The notes below the pieces were generated by a model. That model was not told the origin of the DNA and made no database searches. It was given only the letters and a program-made list of their open reading frames with translations. Below are positions 36,996 through 49,501 of a stretch of 64,000 bases of DNA, one piece after another. The stretch is taken from NCBI GenBank assembly GCA_003254905.1, contig QANU01064415.1:251478-315477 (forward strand), in the 5' to 3' direction. A program made the position numbers and the translations under genes. This DNA is from Nissolia schottii. Lineage: Eukaryota > Streptophyta > Magnoliopsida > Fabales > Fabaceae. The stretch's first letter is position 1. Each line of letters opens with the position of its first letter.

Positions 36996-39476
36996 CTAGT
37001 TTTTTGAGATTCCAGCCCCAGTTCCTTTACCAACACCATCGCTTCCTGAATTGGCTGCTTCATCATCTTGTCTTTGTTCTGCAACTAGAGGAGCATGTTG
37101 ATCCTCATCTTTGTCACCTCTGCAATCATATCAGATAGGGAAACAACATTAATTACTCTATTAGAGTTACAGGTGTCAAACTAGTGCTTTTGAGCTTGTG
37201 AGGAAAAGGACACTTTATGAAGTTACATACCCAGAGTAGATAATAAGGCCAACAACCACAGCACCAAAGGCCACAAAGTACTTCCAATCAACCTGTAAAT
37301 CAATCAAAATATTAGCACATAGGATATATAATCTAAGTGGAAAAATTAGAGACAGTAGAGAGACCTTCTCATGGTAACCGAAAATGCGAATTAAGACAGC
37401 CCACATGTCAGAGGTCAGCAGAGACAGGTTTAGCATGGTGGAACCATTGATCTGTGACAGAAACAACAAAACTTTCTTTAAAATGCTAATTCCCCTGGAT
37501 ATTTTTACGTCACACTTCTCCTTTAAGCGAAATAATTTGAAGGAAGAAAAATTATTCAACCAAAGAATTGCATCCTACAGTTTTTGATGTACTATTATTG
37601 TAAATTCCGTTTCGTGTCATCATTTTATTTCAGTCATAATAATATAATTTTCCAAGTAGAAAAGCTGCAGAATTGTTGTAATTTCAATCCACACCTTAAG
37701 CAGGACAGGGACCAATGAGTAAAACATAAACATAGCCACTGCAAATCCAACAAAAGGAAGCGCCTGAAATCAACATTGAAAGCAAGGGTAATCTCAGTTT
37801 TGCAGCATGTTATTTGACATGTTGCTACAACATGATATACATTAAGGGGCTATCTTCAATTACTCAATCATTGTGTGAGTTAGAGCTCTTACTGCTGCAG
37901 CCGACCAGTGAATAGATTTGAGCTCATTCCGCTCAAGTAGGCTTCTGTACTAATCATTAAGGCCGAAACTGAAGTAAGCTAAGAAAAATTATTCAGTTTA
38001 AGGATCTTATAAGTCTACTCTTCATAACTAATTAAATCAATTCGAAAGATACATTTGAATGGCACTGACAATGCCGCCAAAGAGACCCAACATTGCCATG
38101 AGCTCAACCCTGTCAGCATTTTTCACTAGAAACTCCTGCAGTTGGAAGGAAATATCAATGACAAATGTTGATGGATCACACGGCCTTGAATATATTTGGA
38201 TAAACTAAATAAGTTTCCAACAGGATCACATGATTCTAGCAAAATGTGTTGAAAAGCAGCAAAATCAGCTTACCTCACTAACATTGCTGATAGCATACAA
38301 TGTAGCACCAGCAACAACAATAAGGTCTCCTTTGCGAGGGTTGCTGCCACCTGGAGCATGTACATATAAAAATCAAACAACTACCAACCATAAAGAGAGA
38401 AGGATGCATGCACAACCAATGAGTGCATACGTGTGTTAACATCAAGAACATAAGCAAGCAAGCACCTACCCATGGTTCGGTCACCAGCATGAACATCTGA
38501 AAAAATGACCAGGACAAGACCAGCAATGCAAACTACTGCACCAGTTATCTTTGCGAGTCTGTATTTTGTTTTCAAGAAAATCCATGTAAGAAGCATGACA
38601 CATGGAATGGACCAGCAGTCAAGCAGCATCACACTTGTTAGTGATGTGTATTGATACGCCTTCACAACTGTTCAATTCATCATGAGATGAGATGAGAAGC
38701 ATTAGCTTGTAGTAAATGATAAATTATCATTAGAAGGAAAGCATTAAATTGTAAGATGCTCACTGTGTAGCTGCCATTGGAAAGACTTACCAAAAAAATT
38801 TGCTTCAACATCAACCAATCCAAGGATTATGTAATAATACCATTTTGCCTGCATGAGTACAAGTACAGTCCATATGACTACAATGAAATTGTCTTTAAAT
38901 AAATGCTTGATTTTGGAAGGAAAGAGGCAGCACTCCCTCGCACCGTTTGTGAGTCAAAATTTGTGACAATGAAAGCAGAAAAACTATCAAGCGTAGTGTA
39001 TTAACCTTGAGTGCTTTCCTTCTGTATAGTACAATACTCCCATAGACAATTGCCAACAACACATAATTTAGAAACGACTGTGAAGTTGGTGCATCAATTC
39101 CTATAATAATGACACAATTTTCAAGCACATAAAAAAAAGGGCACAAATCAACATATGTATAGAGGTGGACCAAAAACAAGCAAGGAAGAAGTAGAACCCA
39201 GCATTTTATTATGAAACATAGTAGGCAGAAGCAGAACCTATGAATTAAAAACCACATGTTAAAATACATTAAACAAAATAAGTGGGAAGGATTTGTGAAG
39301 AAATTCAACTGCCAGCAAATGTGACTAGGGCCAAAGAAGAAGCGAAGAAAACCTTTTTTAGATAATTCAGAAGAAGTGAAGCCAGTGGAAGTGATGAGAA
39401 TAGAAAGGAACTGCCCCAGCCCAAGACCTATTAACGTTTCTCTTTTGCTGCTGCAAAATTGGTGGAAAGTGACCAT
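36996..39476 (-). CDS. SLC35F1/F2/F6-type (DUF914) membrane transporter
   Basis: Multi-pass drug/metabolite-transporter superfamily protein of unknown substrate. Coding exons in transcript order: 39476-39353, 39100-39006, 38848-38791, 38667-38470, 38350-38274, 38135-38053, 37944-37893, 37763-37695, 37451-37365, 37292-37231, 37119-36996; 1,029 nt, 342 residues, all GT-AG with agreeing phases. The start is the first ATG in frame (MVTFHQFCSSKRETLIGLGL). Conserved family blocks are visible: LITSTGFTSSELSKKGIDAP, TSQSFLNYVLLAIVYGS, VKAYQYTSLTSVMLLDCWSI, IFLKTKYRLAKITGAVVCIA, and GGSNPRKGDLIVVAGATLYA. About ten hydrophobic helices follow one another. The tail after the last helix (VVVGLIIYSG) is hydrophilic and ends KGTGAGISKN. 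It is convergent with the epsin gene, an arrangement I recall between EPSIN3 and DUF914 genes on Arabidopsis chromosome 3. Confidence 0.92.
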
Positions 39477-39479
39477 CTT

Positions 39480-41270
39480 CTTTTCCTTCCTTCCCACCAA
39501 CTACCTACTACAAATCCTGGGAAAAAGTATAGAAAGTTGCAATTTTGCAAACACCCTTTTGCATAAACTAGGTTATTGATTGAAGGGGGGTGTTGGGAAT
39601 GAAAAGGAGATTTATTTGTCAGATTCATTTTGATGACAATTTAACTAACGGCTGAGCGGAGTTCCCAACTTCCACAAGACATTGTTGGCAGCCGTCCGTT
39701 CGATTCCATTCATTGTTACTGTTGTTGTGTGCTCATTCGGGACAAGTAAAGTAACCACACACGCAATCATTCCATTCTTCCGGTGATGTTCATGTTTATC
39801 TTTCTGTCTCACATCAATAAATAAAGGGAATCAACCAAGCTACTCTTCTTCATGATCATGGATGGAAAGAGAGAAAAAGGATTCAAAAACTTGAACAGCG
39901 ATGCTGGATCACTCTCCACCAGTGTTATCGTTATTAGCTTCCATTTGTGTCTCTTCTTTGAAGAGGAATTTGTAAACCCAACTTCCTTATTCTCTTGCAA
40001 GGCCCAAATAAATGGAAGGAGGAATTGTTGACCCAACTTCCTTACTTTTGCCAGGCCTATTTAAATGAAACTCGTCTCCAACAAACTTGGAATGAATTCT
40101 CTTTAAAAAAAAATTGATAGAAAATTTAAGTAGCTAACAACACTTCAAGTCTTACAATATGGAATTGTGGATAGATGGAAGCCTTATCCTGGACAGGGCA
40201 CAAGTGGGAATGAAAGATTTTTAAGGAGGCACAATCCACCCACTTTACATTTAAACACACTCATAAAAAAAGTAAAAGTGTTTTCTCACAATTTTTATTC
40301 AATATACAATCATGTACATATTTATTACTCTTATCAACTTTGTATAAATGTTTCTAAGTATGAAGTATAGAAACTATATTTTTATACAAACTTTTCTCTT
40401 GGAAAGATGCCATTAATAATATTCCTGGTATATCCTATAATGTAATATAATCATTTTGACTCTAACATTACATTAACCTCTCATTATATTCATCCAGTGA
40501 GATCACCAAACCCTTTTCTATTTTAGTAAATTACACTCAACTTCTTTGACAAACACTAAAATCTTTAATGATAGCAAAGTTAGATACTATTTGTTATTAA
40601 TACATTATTAAAATTTCTTGGATCTTCTTTTATGCAATTTCACAACCCTCCTCCAGTCTTGTCTTGCATGCAAGAGAGTGCCGCAAGGGATTGTGTTGAG
40701 CATGAAACCAAAAAAATACCTTAACAACAACATAACATCTAACTTTGTTATTATTAGGAAAGATAAGTGTTTAGGAAGGGAGATAAGTGGAATTTATATA
40801 AATAGAATGAGTGTTGGTGTAATTTTATAGAATATCATGTGAGGTGAATGCAATTTACCGTAAAAATTATATTAATATTACTACTATTGCATCAAATTAT
40901 TTTTCCCATATATTGAGAATTTAGAATAATTTAAAGATGGGCCTGGCTGAGGGTACAGAATCATGGGCTTACTGCATCACGCAGGATTAAAGGTCCGTTG
41001 GAGAAAAAATTAACGGGCCTTCATACTTTGAACGTACTTTTTATAATTTGGACGTGGTATTAAATGATGTCGGTAAATGATATGATATGAAATGATGTCA
41101 CGTGACGTGAGTCGCACGCCTCACCTCAATTCGTAAATTTTCAATTTCCATATAATATGCAAATTTGATAGAGGCACGTGAATTTGAGTGAGTGAGAACG
41201 AGCGACACCTTCTCTGTCTTTCTTTCTTTCGTTCGTTCTCTTCTTCGGGCACCGAAGTTGGAAACCCTAG
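39480..41270. other. Divergent intergenic region between SLC35F and KHZ-like genes
   Basis: About 1.8 kb holding the two divergent promoters. AT-rich; no supported gene. Just before the KHZ-like ATG the leader contains GAAACCCTAG, a telobox-like word common in 5' leaders of plant housekeeping genes. Confidence 0.5.
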
Positions 41271-41280
41271 CTCTCTCCCT

Positions 41281-44200
41281 ATGGATCGCAAGAGGGGAAG
41301 GCACGAACCTTCCTTCAACGGCAATGGCGGCCCCAAGAAATTCAGGCCAGGTAAATGGCCCTTCTCTCTATTCTCCCTGTTTCCACATTTCTTGGGTTGT
41401 GCTATGTGTACTACTGTCATGCTATCCAAACTCGTGATTAACTTCAGCTGCTATAGTTATATCCACACCACTTCCCCTTTCCACTCAATCCAACGGTATT
41501 CTTTCTTCCTTTCTTTCTTTCTTTTCCCCTGCTAAGCTTAACGCATTCCTTTTCTCCTTTTACACTTCGTTCTTTCGGATTTCATACCCACCTAAAATCC
41601 CCCTACTTGGCTGAGGTGACTTTTTCCATAATTCTTGGTGGGTTCTCTTCGGCTTCTGTCTTTATTACCTCCCTCGTATAATTTCGTTTATACTATACTA
41701 GTCAGATTTTTTGTTTTCAGAAATCAAATTGTACTCTGTTGTTGTGCTGGTGTGTCTCAAAAGTTGACCTAATATTTTGTGTGCCTTGTTCTGTAAACAA
41801 TGAATGAGTATGCTTAGATTTAAAGGAGCTAATACTGCTTAAACAGTGAGAAAGAGATAGTTGTTGGATGTTATTTGAGTTGAAGCATAAAAAGTTAATC
41901 AAGTTTTAACTGAGGGGACTTAATTAATGTTCTGCAACAGAAATGGAGTCATTTTCAACTGGTATAGGAAGCAAATCGAAGCCATGCACAAAGTTTTTCA
42001 GGTTCAAATCTTTAACTTATATATCTAAACTAAAATCTAATGCAATTTCATGTATGTATTAATTCTCTAATCTTATGGAAGAATCTTGATACACGATCTC
42101 TTCAAAGCAGAATCCACTTGGTTTGACTAATGAATTGGGTAATCAAAGTTGTGATACAGGTTCTACTTCTAATCACGATAACCACTTTGAACAGAAATTG
42201 TTGATTCTCAGATCAGTTCTGTTAAGTGCTTGCTGGGCTATAAATAATTTGAAAGCAGTTCAATCGGGTGCAAAACTTGATCCACATATACAATTCTCTA
42301 CAATTTTTCCAAGTAAAGAATTCTGATGCAGATCACTGAAATGGCTAGAGCAGTGCATGGCTTAAGACATGTTCTATCAAGAGAACAAAACATAAGTTGA
42401 TTGATGCTTGGAAGCATTCATAACATACTTCATATTGGCTATGTTTGGAAATCTTGAAATTATATATTTCTTTCATATGATCTTTGATGTGTGTGCTGAC
42501 TTGACTATTGCTTCTCTCTTCTTATGTGCTCTTGATATGTCAGTTATTTATATTGTATCTTTTGTTGCTTTAATTATTTTGAGGATTGCTCTTTGATGTT
42601 GAATGTCTTAATCTTGGGATTAACTCAATTTGAAGATTAACACCTGGTAAATGATGCCAAATTTTAAGAGGTTACAATTGCTACCAGCCAAAGGCTTTTT
42701 ACTCAAAAAAACTACATGTGAAACATAAAACATGATAGAGTTTTTAACCAAATAATTTTTTCTTTTTGAAAGAGCATAGTTGATTTATGCAACTATTCAT
42801 TTGAAAAATTGAGAACTTTGCCTTGAAGTTACTCAAATTCCTTATTCTAATTGGACTTAACGATTCTGCTGAAGCTTCATAGTTTCATCAGCTTGTAATC
42901 CTGTAAATAATTATTACACTGATTATTCTGTTGGTGATTTATATAGTATTCTGTTTCTATCCATGCATTCAGATACTCTAGCTTCTTAGGAAGTAGCCTC
43001 TAATGAATAGAGGCCTAATGTATGCTTTGAGTCGTGTCATTATAGTACTTTTTTGCAATGCATATTCTGTTTTTTTCCTTTCTTTTAGAAAGTGTCTTCT
43101 CTCTTGATTTTTTCTTTATTTCTCAGTATACTTACATATTCCCAGTTTTCTTGTTAGAAAAAATAGATACTTTCTTATTTTATTTTTTACGACTCTGTAT
43201 AGTTACATTTTCATGGTATTAGGATTAAACCTTATGCCTATGTGTTTATTTTTTAATTTTGAAATTACCTCCTATCAAACATTGTGTTTTGGCATGTGGC
43301 ATAGAACTGATATCCCTTGATATGGGAGACTAGGAGTTGCATTTTCAGTGGCATGTAGTATTGTATGACTACCGCATAAAGTATTAGGTGTCTCTATTGT
43401 ATTATTTTTGCAGAAATGAGTATAGTTTGAGATGAAAGGTTATGTTTGACAAACTGTGAAGTTTAAAACTCACCCATAAGATTTGAACCATTTGGTAATG
43501 AAATGAAAAGTAATTTAAAATTTATGCTGTGTTGTATTTATATTCTTCTAGTTCCTACAATTGGAGAATGTTTAAAATATTATTCTTTGATGTTCTGCAA
43601 ATTAATATGATACAGACGAACCAATCATTATCTTTTAATGCCAAGTGTCTGCTAGCACTTGAAAAAAGTAGATTGATATTTCATTTCGATCCTTTTATTA
43701 AAAAAAATAAAAATAAAGATATTTCAGTTAGATCTGGCCTGATCTTTATAAATTTTTAGTATTAGTGGTTGGTTGTATTATAAAATGCTAGTCTGATGTT
43801 ATCTGCTTTCATCTATTATGCAGCACCTCTGGCTGTCCATTTGGGGAGGGATGCCATTTCCTGCATTTTGTTCCTGGTGGCTTCAAAGCTGTCTCTCAGA
43901 TGATGAATGTTGGTAGCAATCCTGCTATTCCACAAGTTGGTAGAACTCCACCTGTTCCACCATCCTTCCCAGATGGGTCTTCTCCTCCAGTAGTTAAAAC
44001 CCGCTTGTGCAACAAGTATAATAGTGGCGAAGGCTGCAAATTTGGTGACAAATGTCACTTTGCCCATGGTGAGTGGGAGATTGGCAAGCCTACAATCCCT
44101 TCGTATGAAGATAGACACAGGGGTGGTGGGCGAGTTGAGCCTCCACATCATGGACCTGCTGCCAGCTTTGGAGCCTCAGCTACGGCTAAGATTAGTATCA

Positions 44201-44559
44201 ATGCTTCCCTAGCTGGAGCTATTATTGGAAAAAATGGTGTCAACTCCAAGCAAATCTGTCGTGTTACAGGAGCAAAACTTTCTATCAGGGAACATGACTC
44301 TGATCCTAACCTTAAAAACATTGAGCTTGAAGGCAGTTTTGATCAGATCAAACAAGCAAGTTCCATGGTTCATGAACTTATTCTGAATGTTAGTTCCGTC
44401 GCTGGACGTCCAATGAAGAATGTTACTACACCTACCTCTGCCCCTGCGAACAACTTCAAAACAAAGCTTTGTGAAAATTTTGTGAAAGGCTCCTGCACTT
44501 TTGGGGATAGGTGCCACTTTGCACATGGAGCAGATGAATTGCGCAAGTCTGGAATGTGA
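41281..44559 (+). CDS. KH-domain protein with three CCCH zinc fingers (KHZ1/KHZ2-like)
   Basis: Predicted nuclear RNA-binding protein; the Arabidopsis proteins of this architecture (KHZ1, KHZ2) act redundantly in flowering and senescence. Coding exons: 41281-41350, 41941-42001, 43824-44559; 867 nt, 288 residues, phases agree. The ATG at 41281 is the first in the leader. Finger 1 (C39, C48, C54, H58; C-x8-C-x5-C-x3-H) is split by the 1.8-kb second intron; finger 2 is C106, C115, C121, H125 with the same spacing; finger 3 near the C-terminus is C260, C268, C274, H278 (C-x7-C-x5-C-x3-H). The KH domain lies at about 164-231 with a GKNG loop at 179-182. N-terminal MDRKRGRHEP is basic, fitting nuclear import. 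No truncation is visible. Confidence 0.93.
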
Positions 44560-45690
44560 TCCATGTCTCTTTGTTTTCGTTCTCTTTTAGCACTTTCAGG
44601 ACAAACAGTTATATTTTAGTTTCCCTGGTTTCTAGTGAGGATTGAATTGTGCAGAATTTTCTAGTTGAAATTTTTGTCAATCTTCTTCTAATTTGTCCCT
44701 TGGTCTGACCTCAGTTTCTAAAATTCTGTTAATCCTTTAACTATCACCAATTTTTAATATTCCATGTATCAAGAATTTGCGGGCCAAGATGTGATATGTT
44801 TTGCACATTTTGTTCTCTATTTTGGATTAGGTTGTTGGTAGCGATACTTGAACGCTGCGCGTATTCGCCTTCTTCCGGAATAGTTGACTTCGCTATTCTA
44901 GCCAGAACCTGTATTTTCTGTTTTGTTTTCTTAAACCCAGTTATGAAGGAAAAAGTGGGAAACTTCTTATTCCGGCATGCATTTGGCCCACACGTAGCTA
45001 CCCCATCCCATGCATGCATGCATGCATATGCACACTCACTCGTAATATTAATTAGGGATGTTGCAGATGATGTGAGAAGACGCAGGTAACTTGCTGAGTA
45101 GTCAAGTCATTCATTGGTGAAGGCACAAACAACGCATATGCGTGAAATGCTCATGTGGTTAAGTGGTTTGTTTGTGGCTCCTACAGTGAAGGACTAATTA
45201 GCTTGCATGGCATGACACTTGGCTTTAGCACAGCCACGAGAAGATGATGCCTCATATCTGTCTCTGTGTTGCCTTTTGAAGTATTTCGGGGTTAGGTTAG
45301 GTAGCAACTTACTTATTATGTCATTGATCGCTATACATGATGAAGAAGAAAGACTAATGGAAATGGATATTAGGCCTAGCTAGCTAGTTTGTTTTGTGAG
45401 TTGTCGCCAGTGAAGTGTGAAATGGCGCAATAGGCTAGCTGTACCTGTTGGTGATGGGATCATATCCATTTGGGCACATAGCTTCCTACAACATCTCACC
45501 ATTATTAATATATATGAAGTTTATACATGTAACAAATTTGACAGTTCAATGAAGAAAGGCCCAACACTATACTGCTGAGAAAGCGTAGTTCTCATGAAGA
45601 CATTAAATGGATGCTTAGGAAGGAAAAGATTGAAAAAAGAAAAAAAAAAAAAAAATCAACACAGTAGTTTGCATTTGGACAAATTAAAGC
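44560..45690. other. Intergenic DNA between KHZ-like and NPF genes (convergent ends)
   Basis: No gene. It holds both 3'UTRs and, at 45010-45027, a run of overlapping CATGCA words (five ATGC units). CATGCATG is the RY element bound by B3-type factors, but here it is between convergent 3' ends, so a role is doubtful. Confidence 0.45.
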
Positions 45691-45692
45691 TC

Positions 45693-48005
45693 TCAAATCA
45701 TACCAATCACATCATTATCATCATCCTCCTCCCCTTGGACTCCCATGTCAACACTGATGGGATTGTACCATTTGGCACAGAACAAGTAAAGCACAAAATC
45801 AAAAGCAGCAAGCCCTGCAAGGAGGAAGAAGAACCTGTCCATGTGCCCTGTGTTCAAGTTCTCCGGGATCCACCCTCCATTCTCTCCTCTTGCAGTGATC
45901 CCCATCACCATGTTCACCAGCATGCTGCTCACATAGTTCCCAAGAGATATTGAAGCCATGCAAAGTGAGCTCCCAAAGCTTTTGATCCCATCCGGGGCTT
46001 GCCCATTGAAGAACTCCAACTGACCCACATACATGAATACTTCTGAGGCACCAACCAGAACATACTGCGGTATCTGCCAGAATATGCACAGGGAACTAGT
46101 CTTTTGGCCATCAACAATGTTCCTGAGCCTTACAATCTCTGTGGCACCAGATGCAACCATTGCTAACATTCCAATTATTAGGCCAATCCCCATCCTTTGA
46201 AGCTCGGTCAGTCCCTTAGGATTACCACTTAATCTTCCGGCTAGCGGAACCAGGATTTGGCGATAGATTCCGGTGCAGACAAGGACACTGCAGATGTCAA
46301 ATGCAGACATGCTGGCTGCCGGCAAACGAAATTTGCCTATGTTGGAGTTCATGACATCTCCCTGCTCCACGAAAAGAGAAGCCATCTGTGTGAACACAAC
46401 AGAGTAGATGATGGTGCACAGCCAAACTGGTAGCATTCTTAAGACGCATTTGGCTTCCTCAACTTGAGTCACGGTGCAAAGCCTCCATGGATTCTTTGCA
46501 CTATGCTCATCATTCTCTGTAACTGTTGCTGCCTTGTCCATGAATCTGCCCTTGAGAAAAATCTCAGTTAGTGTAATCATCAAATTAAGTGTGGCCTCTT
46601 GTATCTTTCCTTATTTTACATACAACTCCTTAGCTTAGCAGAAAAATTATATATAGCTATGTTACTTCTTTTGATCCAAATGTCATAAAATAAACAATCA
46701 CCAATGACCATAAAGTGAGTGATTTGTTATTAAAACTTCAACTACTTACTCAAAATCATCACTATGAAGAATCTTTCTGCTCCCTTTAATAGCAGATTGG
46801 GGACCATCGACCTCAAAAAGTTGTTCTGATTTGGCTGGAGCAACACCCCATTTCCTAGCAACAGCTGTGAACACCTGAGCAACCCTCACCACAGGGTTCC
46901 CACATGGCTTCACATGCCTATATCTTGGGGTTCCTGATAAGAATGAGAGGAGGGCTGTGACAGCAGACACCAATGACACCAAGAATCCCATTGTCCACTT
47001 CCCTGAATCCTCATAATAGACCAGCACGGTGTTGGAGAACAAGGACCCAACATTGAGGGCAAAGTAGAAGTAGCAGAAGAAAGCAACTTTGGAAGTCTTC
47101 TCCTTTGGGTTAGTCTCATCATATTGGTCTGCACCAAAGGTTGCTAAGGTGGGTTGGTGGCCTCCATAACCAAATGCTACGAGGTATATGGACAAGTAGA
47201 AGATGTTGACCCCAACTGAGGATGATGGCGCACATGGAGTGTTGCCATCTCCACAACCATCTGGCTTGATCAAGAAACGCCATGATGACAATGTGGACAG
47301 TGCCAATCCCTATGAAACAACCGCGTTCAACAAAAGTGAAAGGAAAAAACAATGGAAGTTGAAAGGAAAAAGTGGTAACTATACCAGAACTAGAAAGAGC
47401 TGAAAGATAGTGCAGGTTATGTATCGACCCAAGTAAGAATCACTGAGAAATGCTCCGATGAGTGAGAACATGTATACGGTTCCAGTCCACTTGCTCACGT
47501 TGTTAGCAGCATGGGCATTGTCTTGACCAAGAACTCTGGTTAGGAACAGAACCATGTTCACTCCAACTCCAAAGAAAGCTAGTGTGGCTAGTGCTTGATT
47601 CACTGCATTGAGTCAAAATTGAAAAATTATAAGAGGAGAAGAAAACATGGTTGAAAAATGAATGTGACAGGTAAAGTTGTTTAGTCACCTAGCAAGAGGC
47701 TTGCAACTTTGGTTCCTCCTGCTCTCTTCTCACCCACTTTGCTAATTTTCTCCTCAACAAGCTCTTCGTTGTAGCTATCACCTCCTTCTATTGCCTATTG
47801 ATTCCAAAACACATATCCTATATTATAAAGTTTTGTCCATGAGCGTGTGTGTGTGTGTATGTGTATAATCAGCTACTTTTTTGGGATTTAGCCTGCATGG
47901 GAACTATGTAGTGAAAACTAGTACTTGAGTTTGACGAAGTACCTCGTCTGGTGCAACATTGGGGCAGTTGATAGAGAATGAAGTGGCTATTCTTGGTTCC
48001 ATCAT
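45693..48005 (-). CDS. NRT1/PTR family (NPF) transporter, NPF7.3/NRT1.5-like
   Basis: Twelve-helix transporter of the POT/PTR superfamily; NPF7 members move nitrate (and, for NPF7.3, potassium or auxin precursors have been reported) in vascular loading. Coding exons in order: 48005-47943, 47794-47689, 47602-47385, 47309-46750, 46545-45693; 1,800 nt, 599 residues, normal for the family, phases agree. Start is ATGATG after a 5'UTR intron (48085-48013). Helix 1 reads VNQALATLAFFGVGVNMVLF, helix 2 region WTGTVYMFSLIGAFLSDSYL; the family block TFGADQYDE and YFYFALNVGSLF follow. After the central loop come FMDKAATV and WRLCTVTQVEEAKCVLRMLP, the block QIPQYVLVGASEVF, and a final helix near LAAFDFVLYLF. 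The ExxER proton-coupling motif usual in helix 1 is not present. Clade assignment is from recollection of sequence style. Confidence 0.92.
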
Positions 48006-48188
48006 GCGCAGCCTGTTTAAACCATCAATTAAGCCAACTTATACAAATGACGGTAATTAATTGATGCATAAACAAGAGGACTTACAAGTTAGCAGAAGAG
48101 AAGAAGTATGAAGATGAAGAAATATTTCTTGGAAGAATGGAATTCGTAGAGGAGGGTTGATGACAGCTTAGTTGGTATGATGGCATGC

Positions 48189-48198
48189 AATATATAGA
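48189..48198 (-). promoter_or_regulatory. TATA box of the NPF gene
   Basis: On the minus strand CTATATATTG lies about 105 bp before the donor of the 5'UTR exon (48086) and is followed by a CT-rich leader. Transcription probably starts near 48160. Inferred from position and sequence. Confidence 0.6.
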
Positions 48199-48199
48199 G

Positions 48200-49469
48200 G
48201 GGAACGTGGGATATCAATTTCAAATTGTGAGCTTTATTATTATTGATTGATTAATTGGTTGATATTGCTTAGCCAAAAATACAGTGTGTGATGAGGAAAT
48301 CTTAAATGATTGGAATTGATAAGACGAGAGAGAAAGTGACAGATTGGATGTGAGGTTATATGTATGTATGTGGTGAACAAGGAAGAAGAGAAATGATGTT
48401 AAACTCTTTAATACAGCAGAAAGATACATGAGTCTGTTCTGTTCTGTGCCACAACAGTGGGAGTGGGTGGGGACTTGTATTTGGCTTTCTCTTTTCCACC
48501 TGAATGGATGAATGACAATGAATCCGATATGATATGATCTCTTCTATTCTGGTCCTTTTCAAGCTTTAATTTTCTTTAAATATTTGATAGCTTCACTTTT
48601 GAATTATATCCACGTAATTGAATTGAATTTTCATTCATAAACCATGAAGTTATTGTGCCCAATGACCTCATATGTAAGTATGTGCCTTTTTTGCTTTTCA
48701 TCTAGCTATGCAAGTGCAACCAACTATGTTGATTACTTTCTTAAATACATACATATGATCGGGGCTCGGTCTGTTCAATGATGTCGCCAATTGATGAAAT
48801 GGCTTATTCCAATATCTCGTCCACAAGCTAATTGCTTAAACAATGCAAGCAGTCCCATACCGAACATCTTATTGGAACTCCCTAGGGGGATATAGAGAGA
48901 TATGTGCATTTCCTTTATCATGCGTGTTAAAGAAAATCTCAAATTATTAACTCAATATTCATTCATTGATTTTGTTAACCCTGTGGAGTCGGTTAGCTAC
49001 AGTTTCGTGAACTAATTTCTCTCACCTCACATACAAAGAATGCAAACTTTCAAATTATAGAGATCATTTTCGGTTTGACAAACAAGCCCTTTTGCGGAAA
49101 GATACAAGTAGATAGGCATTCATAATATTTTTGAAGAACAACCAAATATTTTGTTGTGATTTCAAGGACCATTGATGAGATCCCATGTTAATTAAGAATC
49201 CTATAAGTAAAGAGTACATACAAGTAAAAGAACTTTTACACTCAATTTCTTAAAGTTTTGGTTTAAGATGTGATATATAATTGACACAATAACGATTTTT
49301 ATTATCGTTGTCATAGATTAACCTCTACAGCAATAACTTTTCATGTCACTAGAAAGAATAATTCTATGACAACGATGTTTGTTTTTGTTGCTATAGATCA
49401 TATTCTACATCAATAACTTTTGTGGTCAATGGAAAATATCATTTATTATCCATTTTTATTGTTCATGTA

Positions 49470-49501
<32 letters not shown>

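Noticed and set aside
39477-39500. Extension of the SLC35F start to 39500
   Set aside because: That codon is TTG; the first in-frame ATG is 39476-39474.
45010-45030. CATGCATG run as an RY regulatory element
   Set aside because: It lies between two convergent 3' ends, not in a promoter, and is a simple ATGC tandem repeat.
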